From: Hahella sp. CCB-MM4
GTDB taxonomy: Bacteria; Pseudomonadota; Gammaproteobacteria; Pseudomonadales; Oleiphilaceae
Direction: 5' to 3'
DNA: 64,000 bases
NCBI RefSeq assembly: GCF_002260525.1
Contig: NZ_MRYI01000003.1
Location: forward strand, 545,823 to 609,822
In this document: positions 19,855-29,925 of the stretch, one piece after another
Position numbering within the stretch: the first letter of the stretch is position 1
Layout of the letters: each line of letters begins with the position of its first letter
Notes under the pieces: model-generated
Seen by the model: only the letters and a program-made list of their open reading frames with translations
Told to the model about the DNA's origin: nothing
Databases searched by the model: none
Made by a program: the position numbers and the translations under genes

Positions 19855-21312
19855 CTAGTCTCCAACATCCTCTCCGGTAGCCTCAGCAGCCGACAAATTG
19901 CCGTTCGCTTTGAATGCCTGGGAGCGATAGTCTCGGCCAAACAGCACAAAACTATTTGCCGGACCTTCAAATCGAATTTCATCAACCGCCATCGCCATAG
20001 AAGCATTCGGTCCGATAAAAAGACGTGCTGAATGGAAATGGCGGATATCCACTCCAAGAGCAACAAAGTCTGCCAGTGGGATCGCAATCCGAACCCAGTC
20101 GTCTCCTATGCTGGCATAATTTTCCACATTGAATCCAAGGTCTTTTTTATTAACGGCGTCGTTGAGGTGAATGTAGAGCTTGGATAGTGGGGTGACGCCA
20201 AGGTTTTTCATATACACGACCAGCGTATCGACGCCCATTGCCGGCAAATCATAATCTCCCTGCCAAAGCGTGTCTCTGAATATTCGAAATGCATCCCAGT
20301 GAACGTCTTCGCCGGACAGCAATAGATACTGACCGTCCCCAGGGCCTGGAGAGTCATCCGCATTCCGCGAGAAGCTCAGCAACCAGTGGTATACAACATA
20401 GCGGCCAAACTCATTGTAATGATAATAATACCCATCCCCTCCATAGTTGCCCGCTGCATCTACATGGCTGTCCAGATGATCGTACGCCAGCTCCAGAAAA
20501 TAGTTTTTCACGGCGATAATATCCCCGTTTCCATCCCTGAAAACATGATCTTCTTTTACCCCATAAGCGCCATCCCAGGAGTTATGACCAATGCCTGCAA
20601 AGCTGGTCAGTTTGGCGGGGTATCGTGGAGGATAGTCAGGATCGCCACAGCCATTCAGTTTCTTGTCAATCGCACTCTTTCCTGAGTTGTAACCGACGGT
20701 CTTATCCTGATCGCCGTGGAAGGCCCAGACCGCAATATGGTGTATCGCTTCGCAATCAAACTCCTGGGGATACCAGGCAGCAATTGGAACCGCCGCAGCG
20801 ATGGTGTCGGGTCGATCTCTCAGTACATTGTAGGTGCCGTTACCTCCCTGACTCAGCCCTGTGACATACACCCGATCCAGATCCACATTGTAATTGGCAA
20901 TCGCGTGGTTATAGATTTTTTCATACCGGTCCTTATACATTCCGCATATACCGCTGGACCCGGCGGGCAATTGGGGAGCCAAAACAATCATGGGTAAAGA
21001 CTCATCCCACAGCCCGTCCCGAATCAATCTGGCAGGCCCGACATTGGAGGTTTTACTCAGAATGTCCATATCAAGCGAATAGGTCCCATCACCATTATTG
21101 ATGGTGGCATCCCCACATTCACCCAATCCGTGAAACGCTATCAGTAGAGGGTACCCCTGAACATTCACAGGATCGTAATTACTCGGAAAGTGGACAAAAC
21201 CGTTGAAGGTCCGGGGTGATTCCATCATACCGTTAACAGGCACCAGTTCTGCCCGGCTCAGAAAAGAAAGAAACAGAAAAGTATAAAACAGACAGAAAGT
21301 AAGTATTTTCAT
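19855..21312 (-). CDS. Secreted esterase (PHB depolymerase-like) with C-terminal binding domain
   Basis: 485 residues with a Sec signal peptide (about 1-21). The catalytic part (about 25-290) is an alpha/beta hydrolase of the LpqC/feruloyl esterase type: A-F-H-G-L-G-E (about 55), nucleophile in G-L-S-Q-G-G (Ser about 154), Asp in H-G-D-Q-D-K (about 200) and His in G-I-G-H-N-S-W (about 240). The C-terminal 160 residues are beta-rich with W-x-x-F-R-I-F and V-D-E-I-R-F-E segments, as in carbohydrate-binding-module-like jelly rolls. A good AGGGAT ribosome site precedes the ATG. A polyester or plant-wall ester substrate is plausible, and type II secretion is likely. Confidence 0.85.
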   Translation of the reverse strand: MKILTFCLFYTFLFLSFLSRAELVPVNGMMESPRTFNGFVHFPSNYDPVNVQGYPLLIAFHGLGECGDATINNGDGTYSLDMDILSKTSNVGPARLIRDGLWDESLPMIVLAPQLPAGSSGICGMYKDRYEKIYNHAIANYNVDLDRVYVTGLSQGGNGTYNVLRDRPDTIAAAVPIAAWYPQEFDCEAIHHIAVWAFHGDQDKTVGYNSGKSAIDKKLNGCGDPDYPPRYPAKLTSFAGIGHNSWDGAYGVKEDHVFRDGNGDIIAVKNYFLELAYDHLDSHVDAAGNYGGDGYYYHYNEFGRYVVYHWLLSFSRNADDSPGPGDGQYLLLSGEDVHWDAFRIFRDTLWQGDYDLPAMGVDTLVVYMKNLGVTPLSKLYIHLNDAVNKKDLGFNVENYASIGDDWVRIAIPLADFVALGVDIRHFHSARLFIGPNASMAMAVDEIRFEGPANSFVLFGRDYRSQAFKANGNLSAAEATGEDVGD

Positions 21313-21375
21313 GACGCATCCCTGACATCGAATGATCCAGACAAGGCGGACCGGGGGCCAGTCCAGGCGTATCCC

Positions 21376-21409
21376 CAGTCCGTAGTTTAAGTCAGTCCGT
21401 AGTTTATGA
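21376..21409. repeat. Two 17-bp tandem units between two minus-strand genes
   Basis: 21376-21392 and 21393-21409 share CAGTCCGTAGTTTA followed by three different bases. Confidence 0.75.
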
Positions 21410-21414
21410 GTGTA

Positions 21415-21795
21415 TCAGGCGACCTTGTTATAGGATTTCCAGAACATCACCGCCATCAGAATCATGCCGACGAAAACAATGATGGAGAACACCCCCAACC
21501 AAGGCCCCAATATATGAGGATCGACAAATCCGCCATACACCAGGAATAGTCCACTCAGCAGCAATACGGTACCGCATTGATGCACCATGAATTGAATAAT
21601 GGAAAGCATGGATTTTACCGGCGGTAACCACAGCTTATGGCAAATGCCGTAAATCATAGAAACAACAAAACCTATCAGCATGATATGGGCATGAGTCACC
21701 ATCTGCCCGTGATCTTCGGAAATCCCCATGAACAACCCAAGTGAAAGACCGATGAGGGCATACACCAGCCCGGTTAGAACAAACTTTCTATCCAT
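21415..21795 (-). CDS. Small four-helix membrane protein resembling part of haem-copper oxidase subunit I
   Basis: 126 residues with four predicted transmembrane helices (about 8-24, 36-56, 68-90 and 97-118). Helix 2 holds H-A-H-I-M-L-I-G-F (about 35-43), a spacing like that of haem-binding helices in cytochrome oxidase and nitric oxide reductase catalytic subunits. It is far too short to be one of these enzymes. Such small proteins occur on their own in marine gammaproteobacteria. The role is unknown. A strong GGGGGAG ribosome site precedes the ATG. Confidence 0.72.
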   Translation of the reverse strand: MDRKFVLTGLVYALIGLSLGLFMGISEDHGQMVTHAHIMLIGFVVSMIYGICHKLWLPPVKSMLSIIQFMVHQCGTVLLLSGLFLVYGGFVDPHILGPWLGVFSIIVFVGMILMAVMFWKSYNKVA

Positions 21796-22031
21796 ACGCT
21801 CCCCCTCTGAAATAGTTGATACAAGATCGCCTTCACCTATAAAGGTTAGACTATTTTTTAATCAATCAATGATCTATTTCAGGCATTTGGGGGGCGGCAA
21901 CCACCCCGCTCTGCTGTGGTGACTCTTACAGATCAATAGCGATTCGCCGAAGCAGGTATATAGCTATTGCCCAAATAAGCCATCTCAAACACAGCGGGGC
22001 AGCTGCAGTGGCTACGACACGACTCCAACCG

Positions 22032-23822
22032 TTACTGCAATTCGCCGATTAAGGTCACTCCGGAATAGTCCCTGTACGCCCGAATACTCAAGTACCAGCG
22101 ACCCGCGGAGGGATTATCAAAGGAGCACTCCTCATTATTGCCGTTGTAATACGGACGGCAGTCATATTGGTTGGTTGTGGGCTGTGCGCCATAACGGACG
22201 TACAAATCAGCATCCCCACTTCCTCCGGAGATGGTAGCGGTAAGCCTGGCGAATCCGGCCGGCACATCCAGGGTATAATGCTTCCAGTCTCCTGAATTGT
22301 CCGACAAATCAGTCTCCTCAATTCTCGGCGACTCACCAACGCTGACATTCTGTTTTTTGTTATCAGTCTTGCCGTCATCATCGGTCACGGTGAGTTCCAC
22401 AACATAGTCACCCGCAGAGGCGTATGTATGCACAGGGTTACGTGAAATTGAGGTATTGCCGTCCCCCAAATCCCATTGATGGCTGACAATACTGCCGTCG
22501 CTATCCGTGCTCTTATCAGTAAAGGTGACCTCCAACCTGTCGGCTGAGAAGGTAAAGTCTGCCACCGGATTACCGCTGGGAATTTCATTATCGCCCCGCG
22601 GAATTTCGTTGTTGAAATAGCTGGCAACCTGTGGCCAGATTTCATTGATCAACACTCCCTGATTAGGGCAGCCGCCAAAATGGTGCAACGCAATAACACG
22701 ATTCGTCCTGGCCGCCACCACGGGCGAGCCGGAGCTTCCGCCAATCGTGTCACAGTTGTACCCCATATCGGTCCCATTACCACGGCCGCTGACCGAAGGG
22801 TAATCCACCCTGCACAGTCCATCATTGTTCTGATCACTTTCTATGGACAGTTCCTTGGGATTGCCACTGCCATGCTGGGGGATGTATATCCTTTCCTGAC
22901 TGTCAGCCGGGCGGACTTCAAGCCCGAAATAACCGAAAGACTCAATCTGTGAAAAGTTATTTACCGAGAACAGGGTGTAATCCAGTGTGTAATTTGTGGT
23001 CAGCATGGTGGCACCCGTGACAACCGTCGTACCAGCAAGACTACCGCTGCCGCAGCCCGTACGCTGATAGTTAAACCATACTTCAGCATTAGACACATCA
23101 GACTGGGACGACACACAGTGATTATTGGTAAACACATAATTGCCGGCTCCCACCCGCCAGGCCGTACATAACCCGGAGCCATTCATTAAAAGGCGGGCAA
23201 CCGGACGAGAACGTTCAAACTCAGTCGGATGGGAGTCCACCCAGCACTGCACGTCACGCCGTTCATTTACCCCACAGGTGGAGAATGCCGCAGACTCCAT
23301 CATCGACATCTCTTCAATTTCCTGTTCCGGGTAGCCTTCCATAAAAGAGTCGATTTCAACCGCATAGGAATGCTTTCCGCTGCTGCCGGGAAAGAATTCC
23401 ACAATCGCCGTATCCCCGATGATCGTCAGTGCTGAAAATGAACGAATACCATCGTCCCCTTCCTGCTTCGTATAGAGGGAGCTTTCCTCTCCTCCATAAC
23501 GATGAACCATAGTGCCCGCAGCATTTCTGACTTCCACATAACTTCCTTCAGGAATATTAAATTCTCTGAAATGAACTTTGATGAAGCTGGCATTTTCTCT
23601 ATGGATGGTAATCTTGCGTGAGTCTACTGCCTGATAGGTTGATTTAACTTCAGACCTAAGCTGCGGTTGATGGGTCAGTAGTGCTTTGAATGACTTCTTT
23701 GATGCAATGGTGAGTATTTGTGGTGAGTTTGCTTTAACCTCCTGAGTGGACGCTGCCCATGTACCGGGAGACAGCGTCATGATGAAGAATATTCCAGCAA
23801 TCCAGGTTGCTATTGTGTTCAT
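22032..23822 (-). CDS. Secreted trypsin-like serine protease with PKD and PPC domains
   Basis: 596 residues. Signal peptide (about 1-23), a propeptide-like beta region (about 25-175), a chymotrypsin-fold protease (about 180-400) with His in T-N-N-H-C (about 233), Asp in L-D-Y-T-L (about 281) and Ser in G-G-S-S-G-S-P (about 362), then a PKD domain (about 418-500, W-D-L-G-D-G and H-T-Y) and a PPC-type C-terminal domain (about 510-596, D-A-D-L-Y-V-R-Y-G). Cys content fits a disulfide-bonded extracellular enzyme related to lysyl endopeptidases. PPC domains are usually cleaved after secretion. Probable client of the type II system encoded nearby. Confidence 0.92.
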   Translation of the reverse strand: MNTIATWIAGIFFIMTLSPGTWAASTQEVKANSPQILTIASKKSFKALLTHQPQLRSEVKSTYQAVDSRKITIHRENASFIKVHFREFNIPEGSYVEVRNAAGTMVHRYGGEESSLYTKQEGDDGIRSFSALTIIGDTAIVEFFPGSSGKHSYAVEIDSFMEGYPEQEIEEMSMMESAAFSTCGVNERRDVQCWVDSHPTEFERSRPVARLLMNGSGLCTAWRVGAGNYVFTNNHCVSSQSDVSNAEVWFNYQRTGCGSGSLAGTTVVTGATMLTTNYTLDYTLFSVNNFSQIESFGYFGLEVRPADSQERIYIPQHGSGNPKELSIESDQNNDGLCRVDYPSVSGRGNGTDMGYNCDTIGGSSGSPVVAARTNRVIALHHFGGCPNQGVLINEIWPQVASYFNNEIPRGDNEIPSGNPVADFTFSADRLEVTFTDKSTDSDGSIVSHQWDLGDGNTSISRNPVHTYASAGDYVVELTVTDDDGKTDNKKQNVSVGESPRIEETDLSDNSGDWKHYTLDVPAGFARLTATISGGSGDADLYVRYGAQPTTNQYDCRPYYNGNNEECSFDNPSAGRWYLSIRAYRDYSGVTLIGELQ

Positions 23823-24117
23823 ACGGTCCTCTCACATTAGGTAATTAATTCCATTTTTATTGACTAACGAGTATGTACACCTTACCTCTTGCTTAAATGG
23901 ACCTGCTCACACGAGAGAATTGTTATTATTGGTATCCTAATGGTTATATAATAGCCGACTCACTGGCATTACCCTAAAAGAGTTGAGAGTTTCTATGATT
24001 TAATCTAAAGAGAGAGAATCTTATGCTTGCGGGGAATGAATAATTTCATCCGGCTCCTCAAAGACAAGATCTGTAAACGGGCTTGTAAAACAGATGCACA
24101 GGTATCTGACAGGCACC
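23823..24117. other. Intergenic region upstream of the serine protease gene
   Basis: About 295 AT-rich bases that should hold the serine protease promoter on the minus strand. No credible ORF, repeat or hairpin apart from the terminator listed next. Confidence 0.45.
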
Positions 24118-24149
24118 TGAAAAAAAACGACCGGCATAAGCGCCGGCCG
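24118..24149 (-). terminator. Rho-independent terminator of the ImpA-like protease gene
   Basis: On the minus strand GGCCGGC-GCTTAT-GCCGGTC is followed by eight T. It lies 35 bases after the stop codon. Confidence 0.92.
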
Positions 24150-24183
24150 ATACTCTGCAGATGATGAGAAACAGAAAGCGCCT

Positions 24184-26973
24184 TTATGGCCAGGTCTGTA
24201 CACCATCCACAGCGATACTGGTTTTATTCAGTCCATAACAGTATTCATCACCGCCCGACACATAATACTTGCGAGGCGCAACGGAATATCCATAGGCGGC
24301 AATCTGGGCTGAGGCCTTGTCACTGAATGGCAACGCCCACATTGTCAGGTAATCGCGGAAATCCAGGCCTGATGCATAGGATATGGCGATTGCCAGCCAA
24401 TCATTGTGCTCGATATTTTTGGCTTCATCATAGCTGTAGGTCGACAGTCCCAGATTAGTCCGCGCTGCCAGCCAGGCAGATTCGCTACTCAAGGCCGAAT
24501 TGAAGTTCCGCTCAAGAATATGCATCCGCGGCAAAAGGTTCCAGCCATCGCCTAGCGTCCCTTCCCCCTGGGCACTCATCATAATCTGGATCATGATCCC
24601 CACCCCGTTGGACCAGCCATTGAGGTTCTGGCCCCGCACATAAGCGGCTGGATCAGATTGGCCGACGCTGTCCTGCAGTACGTTGAACATACTTTCAAAA
24701 GGCAGACTTTGGCATTCAGGTGCTTTACCGGTATCCAGGTAGAAATGGGACTTTGAGTAATAGGAATAAGGATTGGTACTGGCGTGACCTTCCCAACCTT
24801 CGAACCGGAACCTGGAACGCTCCAGACCATGACCGAGTTCATGAATATCGCCATGTCCGATGGGGCTAAATGCCCAATAGGCGTCATAGGGATTGCCCGA
24901 ACACCCGTAACCACAGGTTGCCTGGTCTGCATTCATGTGTTTAACCAGATCAATGTAAGCAATATCCAGATTATGGGCCGTGGCAAAGTTCTGGATTTCA
25001 GGTATGACATCAATGCCCGGACCTTTGAAGCCAGCCAAAATGTGGGGGAAGTTGTGAATATAGCGCATGGTCCCGGCGGCCAGTGCAGCACCTGTTTTCC
25101 AGTTATCATCCCGCATGGACTCACGCATCTTCTCCAGCTTGGAATGCACTTCGAAACCGGGAGTCACTAATTCAGCCCAGTCATAATCACCGTCGGCCAA
25201 TGCCCTTTCGAAGCTGTCATTGTCCTCTTCTCCATTCCAGAAAGGATGCTGCCCCACATTATTGAAGCGAAGCGAGATAGTCTGTCCGTTAGTGTCAAAC
25301 TGGATCTGTATCGGACCACCATAGGTGGAGGTAAAGGAAATCGTTTCACCGGGAGCCACACTGAACTTCGGCGTCTGCAAGAACTTCGGACGGGTGTAAC
25401 CATCTTTCTGAAACTGATGAGTTGCACCTGAACGCTGGGTATTGACGAATATGCTGGTCGCCACCTCGGCGTCATCCAGGCGGGTAACGGTCACCGTCTG
25501 TCCCGGCAATGCATATACACCAGCCGCCCTGAAATATCGCTTACTCTCCATCGTGATCGTTTTGGTCACCGGCGTTACATGATCGAAATTGCTACGGCTG
25601 AAATTTCCCATATCCGTCTGTACCGGATTCATATTCCGGTAGTTGTACACCGCATAGTCTGCATAGAGAGACTTAAGAAAGGCCATATCGTCCGTGGATT
25701 CCTTATCCATGGGGTAGCTGACGGTAGAACGGTAATAGTCCCCCAACAAAGCCAACACCTTTTCATAACGACTTTCGCTGGTTGCAGAGGTTTTAAAAAT
25801 GTTGGTTTTGCTTTCATCCAGCTTGGTCATGATTCGGCGAACTTCCTCGGCACCCTCAAAAAATCCGGAGTTCAAACCACTGACCGCGGAACAGTCTTCA
25901 TCCTCACAGGCGGACCAGTCAAAAGAGTAATCCTCCTGCAGAAAATGGTTCAGCATGGTGTTAACTTTCACGACATTATCGGGAATGCTTCCCATGTGAT
26001 CCCTTGAGTCATAGCCATTCAGATAGAGTTTCTTCCAGTAGTTATCTTCCTGATATGTTACGTTGAACAGACCGAACAGCTTACTGCCCAGTGAAGTCAG
26101 GTTCCCATCGAGATGCATATACAGTACTGGTACGCCTGCTTCCATGGCCTGCTCCACCGTATCAGCGATGGTCTCGGCCTCTTCCTCTGAACTTTTCTGG
26201 GAGATGATGAGCAGGTCTGGCTTGGCGCTTAAACAGGCGGCCAGCTTGTCTCCGTCACAGCTCCCCTTGTCATTAAAACTCACCTGATCCGGGAAGCGCT
26301 CATTAAGCCAGTTACGGGTCTGGGTAGCATCCGGAAACCAATACCCGTCGTCCATCTGGGCGATCACCAGTTTCAGGGGCCGGTCAGCGAAATTGTTCCT
26401 GCCGGTTAACCAGGTAAAAGCATTCCGCATGAACTGGTACATTTGCTCATTGATCGTCGCATCCCGTGCCTGATTTCGCATGGGGTTGCTTCCCATGACC
26501 AGATATCGGGTCTTCTCTTCTCCGACAATAGCCAGTCCCCGTTGAGCAGCATCTCCGCCATTCTTTGAGGCATTGGAGATCAGAACCGCTTCATTTCGTC
26601 CATAGCTGGCGATCAGTTGGGCAGCATCATGGGTCGGATCCCAGGTAATGGAGGTCAAACTGTCGCCGCTGCCCTTGGCGGTGCCGTCAGCGTCCAGATT
26701 AAACAGAGTGATTCTCGCCTGGAGGTATTGATCACGGATAGCCTCGATGGTATCCAGCCCTGCCTGCACCAGATCCCGACTGCTTTCCGCCTGCATTGCG
26801 TTACCAGTCTGAATAGCGCGTTCCAGAGGACTGGTATTGTTATCTGTTCCAGATGACTGATTGTCGCCTCCTGAGCGGCTACCATCAGAACCGGAATCAC
26901 CTCCGGAGCCGCAGCCGGTCAGCACAATAGCTCCAGCCAGTAACAAAGTACTCATCCAGGGATAAAACCGCAT
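24184..26973 (-). CDS. ImpA/M60-like metalloprotease, lipoprotein
   Basis: 929 residues from the ATG at 26973, which has a GAGG ribosome site. The longer frame to 27081 has none. The lipoprotein signal ends L-T-G-C (Cys about 20), followed by a Ser/Gly/Asp linker. A large N-terminal region (about 60-500) is of the type found in ImpA. The zinc site reads H-E-L-G-H-G-L-E (about 711-718) with a further Glu in F-E-G-W-E-G-H (about 722-725). ImpA-type enzymes cleave heavily O-glycosylated proteins such as mucins. Surface attachment and attack on glycoproteins are therefore likely, although the substrate is inferred. Confidence 0.85.
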   Translation of the reverse strand: MRFYPWMSTLLLAGAIVLTGCGSGGDSGSDGSRSGGDNQSSGTDNNTSPLERAIQTGNAMQAESSRDLVQAGLDTIEAIRDQYLQARITLFNLDADGTAKGSGDSLTSITWDPTHDAAQLIASYGRNEAVLISNASKNGGDAAQRGLAIVGEEKTRYLVMGSNPMRNQARDATINEQMYQFMRNAFTWLTGRNNFADRPLKLVIAQMDDGYWFPDATQTRNWLNERFPDQVSFNDKGSCDGDKLAACLSAKPDLLIISQKSSEEEAETIADTVEQAMEAGVPVLYMHLDGNLTSLGSKLFGLFNVTYQEDNYWKKLYLNGYDSRDHMGSIPDNVVKVNTMLNHFLQEDYSFDWSACEDEDCSAVSGLNSGFFEGAEEVRRIMTKLDESKTNIFKTSATSESRYEKVLALLGDYYRSTVSYPMDKESTDDMAFLKSLYADYAVYNYRNMNPVQTDMGNFSRSNFDHVTPVTKTITMESKRYFRAAGVYALPGQTVTVTRLDDAEVATSIFVNTQRSGATHQFQKDGYTRPKFLQTPKFSVAPGETISFTSTYGGPIQIQFDTNGQTISLRFNNVGQHPFWNGEEDNDSFERALADGDYDWAELVTPGFEVHSKLEKMRESMRDDNWKTGAALAAGTMRYIHNFPHILAGFKGPGIDVIPEIQNFATAHNLDIAYIDLVKHMNADQATCGYGCSGNPYDAYWAFSPIGHGDIHELGHGLERSRFRFEGWEGHASTNPYSYYSKSHFYLDTGKAPECQSLPFESMFNVLQDSVGQSDPAAYVRGQNLNGWSNGVGIMIQIMMSAQGEGTLGDGWNLLPRMHILERNFNSALSSESAWLAARTNLGLSTYSYDEAKNIEHNDWLAIAISYASGLDFRDYLTMWALPFSDKASAQIAAYGYSVAPRKYYVSGGDEYCYGLNKTSIAVDGVQTWP

Positions 26974-27316
26974 TATATATCCTCTATTTCCAATACATTC
27001 CGAAAGAGCAGCACTTGCATCACAACCGCCACTTTCAGCATAAAGTAGGCTGTTCGCGCCAAATGTAAGGCTCAGTCTCAAATAGGTAAAAAGTGCAATT
27101 ATTTAGGTAATACTCAAAATATATGTGACTCAGTTCATATATTTTTTTGATTTTACAAATTTTAAATATATCGATAGATATCAATATATATTTGAAATTA
27201 GGTATTGGAGAATAAGATATAAATTAACCAAGTTCAGTCGTCTAAATGCACTAATATCACGTAGTCCATATGCATGACATGGACACAATATCGAGGACAC
27301 ATTTATATACTTTCAA

Positions 27317-27370
27317 GGTATTTGAGCTATTTGGGGTATTTGAGCTATTTGGGGTATTTGAGCTAATTGA
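27317..27370. repeat. Three 18-bp tandem units in an AT-rich gap
   Basis: Units at 27317, 27335 and 27353. The first two are identical (GGTATTTGAGCTATTTGG) and the third differs at two positions. The surrounding gap 26974-27470 is very AT-rich and holds the promoter region of the ImpA-like gene. Confidence 0.85.
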
Positions 27371-27376
27371 GGAGGC

Positions 27377-27458
27377 TGCCAGAGATAGCTTCTCTGGCAA
27401 AGGTTTGACAGTGACGGCCTTTTATTTATAAGGACAGCTATTAGATAGAAAGGCCGTC
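27377..27458. terminator. Two hairpins after the metallophosphoesterase gene
   Basis: TGCCAGAGA and TCTCTGGCA pair perfectly (27377-27399). GACGGCCTTT (27413-27422) pairs perfectly with AAAGGCCGTC (27449-27458). Neither has a long T-run on the minus strand, so they are hairpins at a transcript end rather than classical terminators. Confidence 0.5.
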
Positions 27459-27470
27459 ATCTCCATTTAA

Positions 27471-29816
27471 TTAAAACAATTCATACTCAACGATCAATCG
27501 GGGTGGATGGCTGCTTTCCCGGCTATCAATATCTACGCCGTCACGAGTACCATCTGAGATCAACACAATCCCATTGTTGGGAGTGCCAGTTAACCATCCC
27601 TGTATCGCTTCCACACCCGCAGAACCAAGATTGACCGTCAGCGTGCCGTTATTGGAGGGTGTAAAGGTTGCGAGCCGAGCACCAGCATTTTCCGTATCAC
27701 TCCACTGCGCGGAATTTTCATCCCAGTCATGCCCGGCCACATAGAGACTGTAGCTACCTGTCGACCGGTTTATGATAGACAACTCTGCTTTGACTCCGGT
27801 GACTTTGGCTAAGGCCGGAATATCCCCGGTATCCCAATGCATCAATACGCGCAGTTCCTCCCCTCCATCACTGCCATCTGCCTCAAGTCGGGAAATATTA
27901 TTCCGGCGTCCCTGCGACCCAAGCGTCACGTCCTTGTCTGCCGCAAGTGATTGCGAGCCCTGACCACTGGAGGGATCACCGGACTGGTGTTTCACCAGTA
28001 GTTTGGCCCCCTGCCCGCCTTCTCTTGAGATAAAATCCACCCCATTGGTGGTGCCTTCACTGGAAATAATCACCCCGTGATTCGCCATCGAACCATCCAC
28101 CCAGCCCTGAACAAGGATGCGCCCGGCTTCATTCATTTGGACGCTGACACTTCCGGTGCTGGAGGGTGTGAATTCTCCCAATTTAGTGCCAAGGTCAGCG
28201 GCATCCCAGTCAGCGTTACCTTCTGACCAAGTCTCGACACCGGCATAAATACCGTAGGCACCACTTGAAGTGTTCACAATTTGCAAAGCCAATTCCGCCG
28301 ACTCCACTTCTGCGTCAGACGGCAATCCGTTCATATCCCAGGCCAGCATAGCCCGCAGTTCCTGGCCGGAATCAGAACCGTCCGCATACACTTCGTCACC
28401 ATTGGAATAGAAGCCTCCGCTTCCCACGGTGACATCCTGTGCTACCGCCAGCGTTGATATGTCTCCAGTATCAGGCCCATCATCAGTGTCCACCCGGGTC
28501 AAACCTTCTCCCGACAAGGACAGTGGCATCACCTCTCCAACGGATTGGGGTTTCCAGAGATTCAGACCTTGAGGAAGCGCCAATGGATCACTCTCCCGCT
28601 CCTGCCGGGACAACGATACCACCTCTCCTTCACCGGAAAAGCGTACGGTGCGCACCAGAACTTTTTCGCCAGAGAACTGCACAATCTTCATTTGCGCAAA
28701 GCTGTCCTGGTCAATGATCCAATCCGAATAGCGGTCTGCCGATCGGGTCGGGGCTCCCCAACTCCCCTCACCAACGTAAAGTGTTCCGGCATCAGCCCGG
28801 GCATAACCGTCGTTCTGGGGTATCACCGGCCAGGTATATTTCACCAGATGGCTATCGGACTCAAAGGCAACATTCATCTTGTAGGCAAAGAAGGGATCTG
28901 CCCACTCGTACATTTTCTCGTACTTGTATGGCTTGGAGGTCGTGCGGGGAAACATCGGTTTATGATACTGCACCATTCGCCAGGAAACGGAAGATCCCTC
29001 TGAGGCCAGATCGGACTGCAGCCAATTCATCTGTTCACGCCATTCCGTCTCGTAGCCTGAGTTGCGGAACTCCGTGTTCAATGTGTAAAAGCGGGCCTGG
29101 TCCCCGCCCACTGAAAAGGCAAAATAGGTGTCCTCCAATGAGCAGGCGCCGTCTCGATTCGCATCAACACCGAAGACCTTGCACATAAAGGTATGATCGT
29201 CGTTCTCATGGTTTCCAACTGTCGGCACCAAAGGATAAACGCGGTAATAGTCGATCCCCCCGATCACATCTTCCGAATAACTCTCGGTCCAGTTGTCCAG
29301 CCATTCATCCAACTCACTGGCACGATTGTCATCCGTCAGATCCCCGCCGAACAGGACAAACCGGGGTCTGATTTTACTGACCAGCCGGTTACCCTGGCGT
29401 CTTGAGGTGGGATTGCTGCGGGAATCCCCACCGGCAACAAAGGTCAGGTCTGCATTCTCATTCGGCGCTGTCGTGAACCAGAAATAGTCACCACAACCGG
29501 CGCTGTCACAAGCCTGAAAATAGTAATTTGAAGATGACTGGAGATTCGTGAGCCGTACAAAGTAACTCTTTAAGCTGCCATCAAAGGTATGGCTTTTCTG
29601 GAACCCTTGCTGATTCCAGCCATTTCCATCGGCGTTATCTCCCCACTTGATGTACGGATTCGTTCCGGAACCTTCGGAAAAAGCGATCACCGCTTCATGG
29701 GCGGGATCATGATCCCAGACAACACGAATCTGCTCCGGCGCAGCGAGCGCATTAGACATTGCTGCGGTGATCACAACTCCCGCGGCGAAGGTGATGTAAT
29801 GATGTTTCCTTACCAT
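27471..29816 (-). CDS. Secreted metallophosphoesterase with two DNRLRE domains
   Basis: 781 residues. Signal peptide to A-L-A (about 25), a purple-acid-phosphatase-like N-terminal fibronectin-type domain (about 28-115), then a calcineurin-like phosphoesterase (about 120-400) with metal motifs G-G-D-S-R, F-G-G-D-L-T-D-D, G-N-H-E-N-D and Q-Y-H-K-P. The usual final G-H-x-H reads E-S-D-S-H, a partial loss. Two similar DNRLRE-type domains follow (about 450-610 and 625-781), each with V-T-x-G-S, A-D-G-S-D-x-G-x-E-L-R and a W-x-D/E...A-x-W/Q pattern. These domains occur in surface proteins and polymer-binding enzymes. GAGAGGAT precedes the start. Phosphate scavenging outside the cell is plausible. 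Confidence 0.88.
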   Translation of the reverse strand: MVRKHHYITFAAGVVITAAMSNALAAPEQIRVVWDHDPAHEAVIAFSEGSGTNPYIKWGDNADGNGWNQQGFQKSHTFDGSLKSYFVRLTNLQSSSNYYFQACDSAGCGDYFWFTTAPNENADLTFVAGGDSRSNPTSRRQGNRLVSKIRPRFVLFGGDLTDDNRASELDEWLDNWTESYSEDVIGGIDYYRVYPLVPTVGNHENDDHTFMCKVFGVDANRDGACSLEDTYFAFSVGGDQARFYTLNTEFRNSGYETEWREQMNWLQSDLASEGSSVSWRMVQYHKPMFPRTTSKPYKYEKMYEWADPFFAYKMNVAFESDSHLVKYTWPVIPQNDGYARADAGTLYVGEGSWGAPTRSADRYSDWIIDQDSFAQMKIVQFSGEKVLVRTVRFSGEGEVVSLSRQERESDPLALPQGLNLWKPQSVGEVMPLSLSGEGLTRVDTDDGPDTGDISTLAVAQDVTVGSGGFYSNGDEVYADGSDSGQELRAMLAWDMNGLPSDAEVESAELALQIVNTSSGAYGIYAGVETWSEGNADWDAADLGTKLGEFTPSSTGSVSVQMNEAGRILVQGWVDGSMANHGVIISSEGTTNGVDFISREGGQGAKLLVKHQSGDPSSGQGSQSLAADKDVTLGSQGRRNNISRLEADGSDGGEELRVLMHWDTGDIPALAKVTGVKAELSIINRSTGSYSLYVAGHDWDENSAQWSDTENAGARLATFTPSNNGTLTVNLGSAGVEAIQGWLTGTPNNGIVLISDGTRDGVDIDSRESSHPPRLIVEYELF

Positions 29817-29925
29817 CGTTATCCTCTCTCTACGTCGTCGTTGATATTGCAGCGCCCGGCTTTGCAGTACCGGAAAATTACATCACGCCGCTCCCTTTCG
29901 TCTTTAGTTCCCTTTCCGTCTTCGG

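Noticed and set aside
23823..24206. Minus-strand 61-codon frame at 24021-24206
   Set aside because: It contains the terminator hairpin of the neighbouring gene and has no ribosome site.
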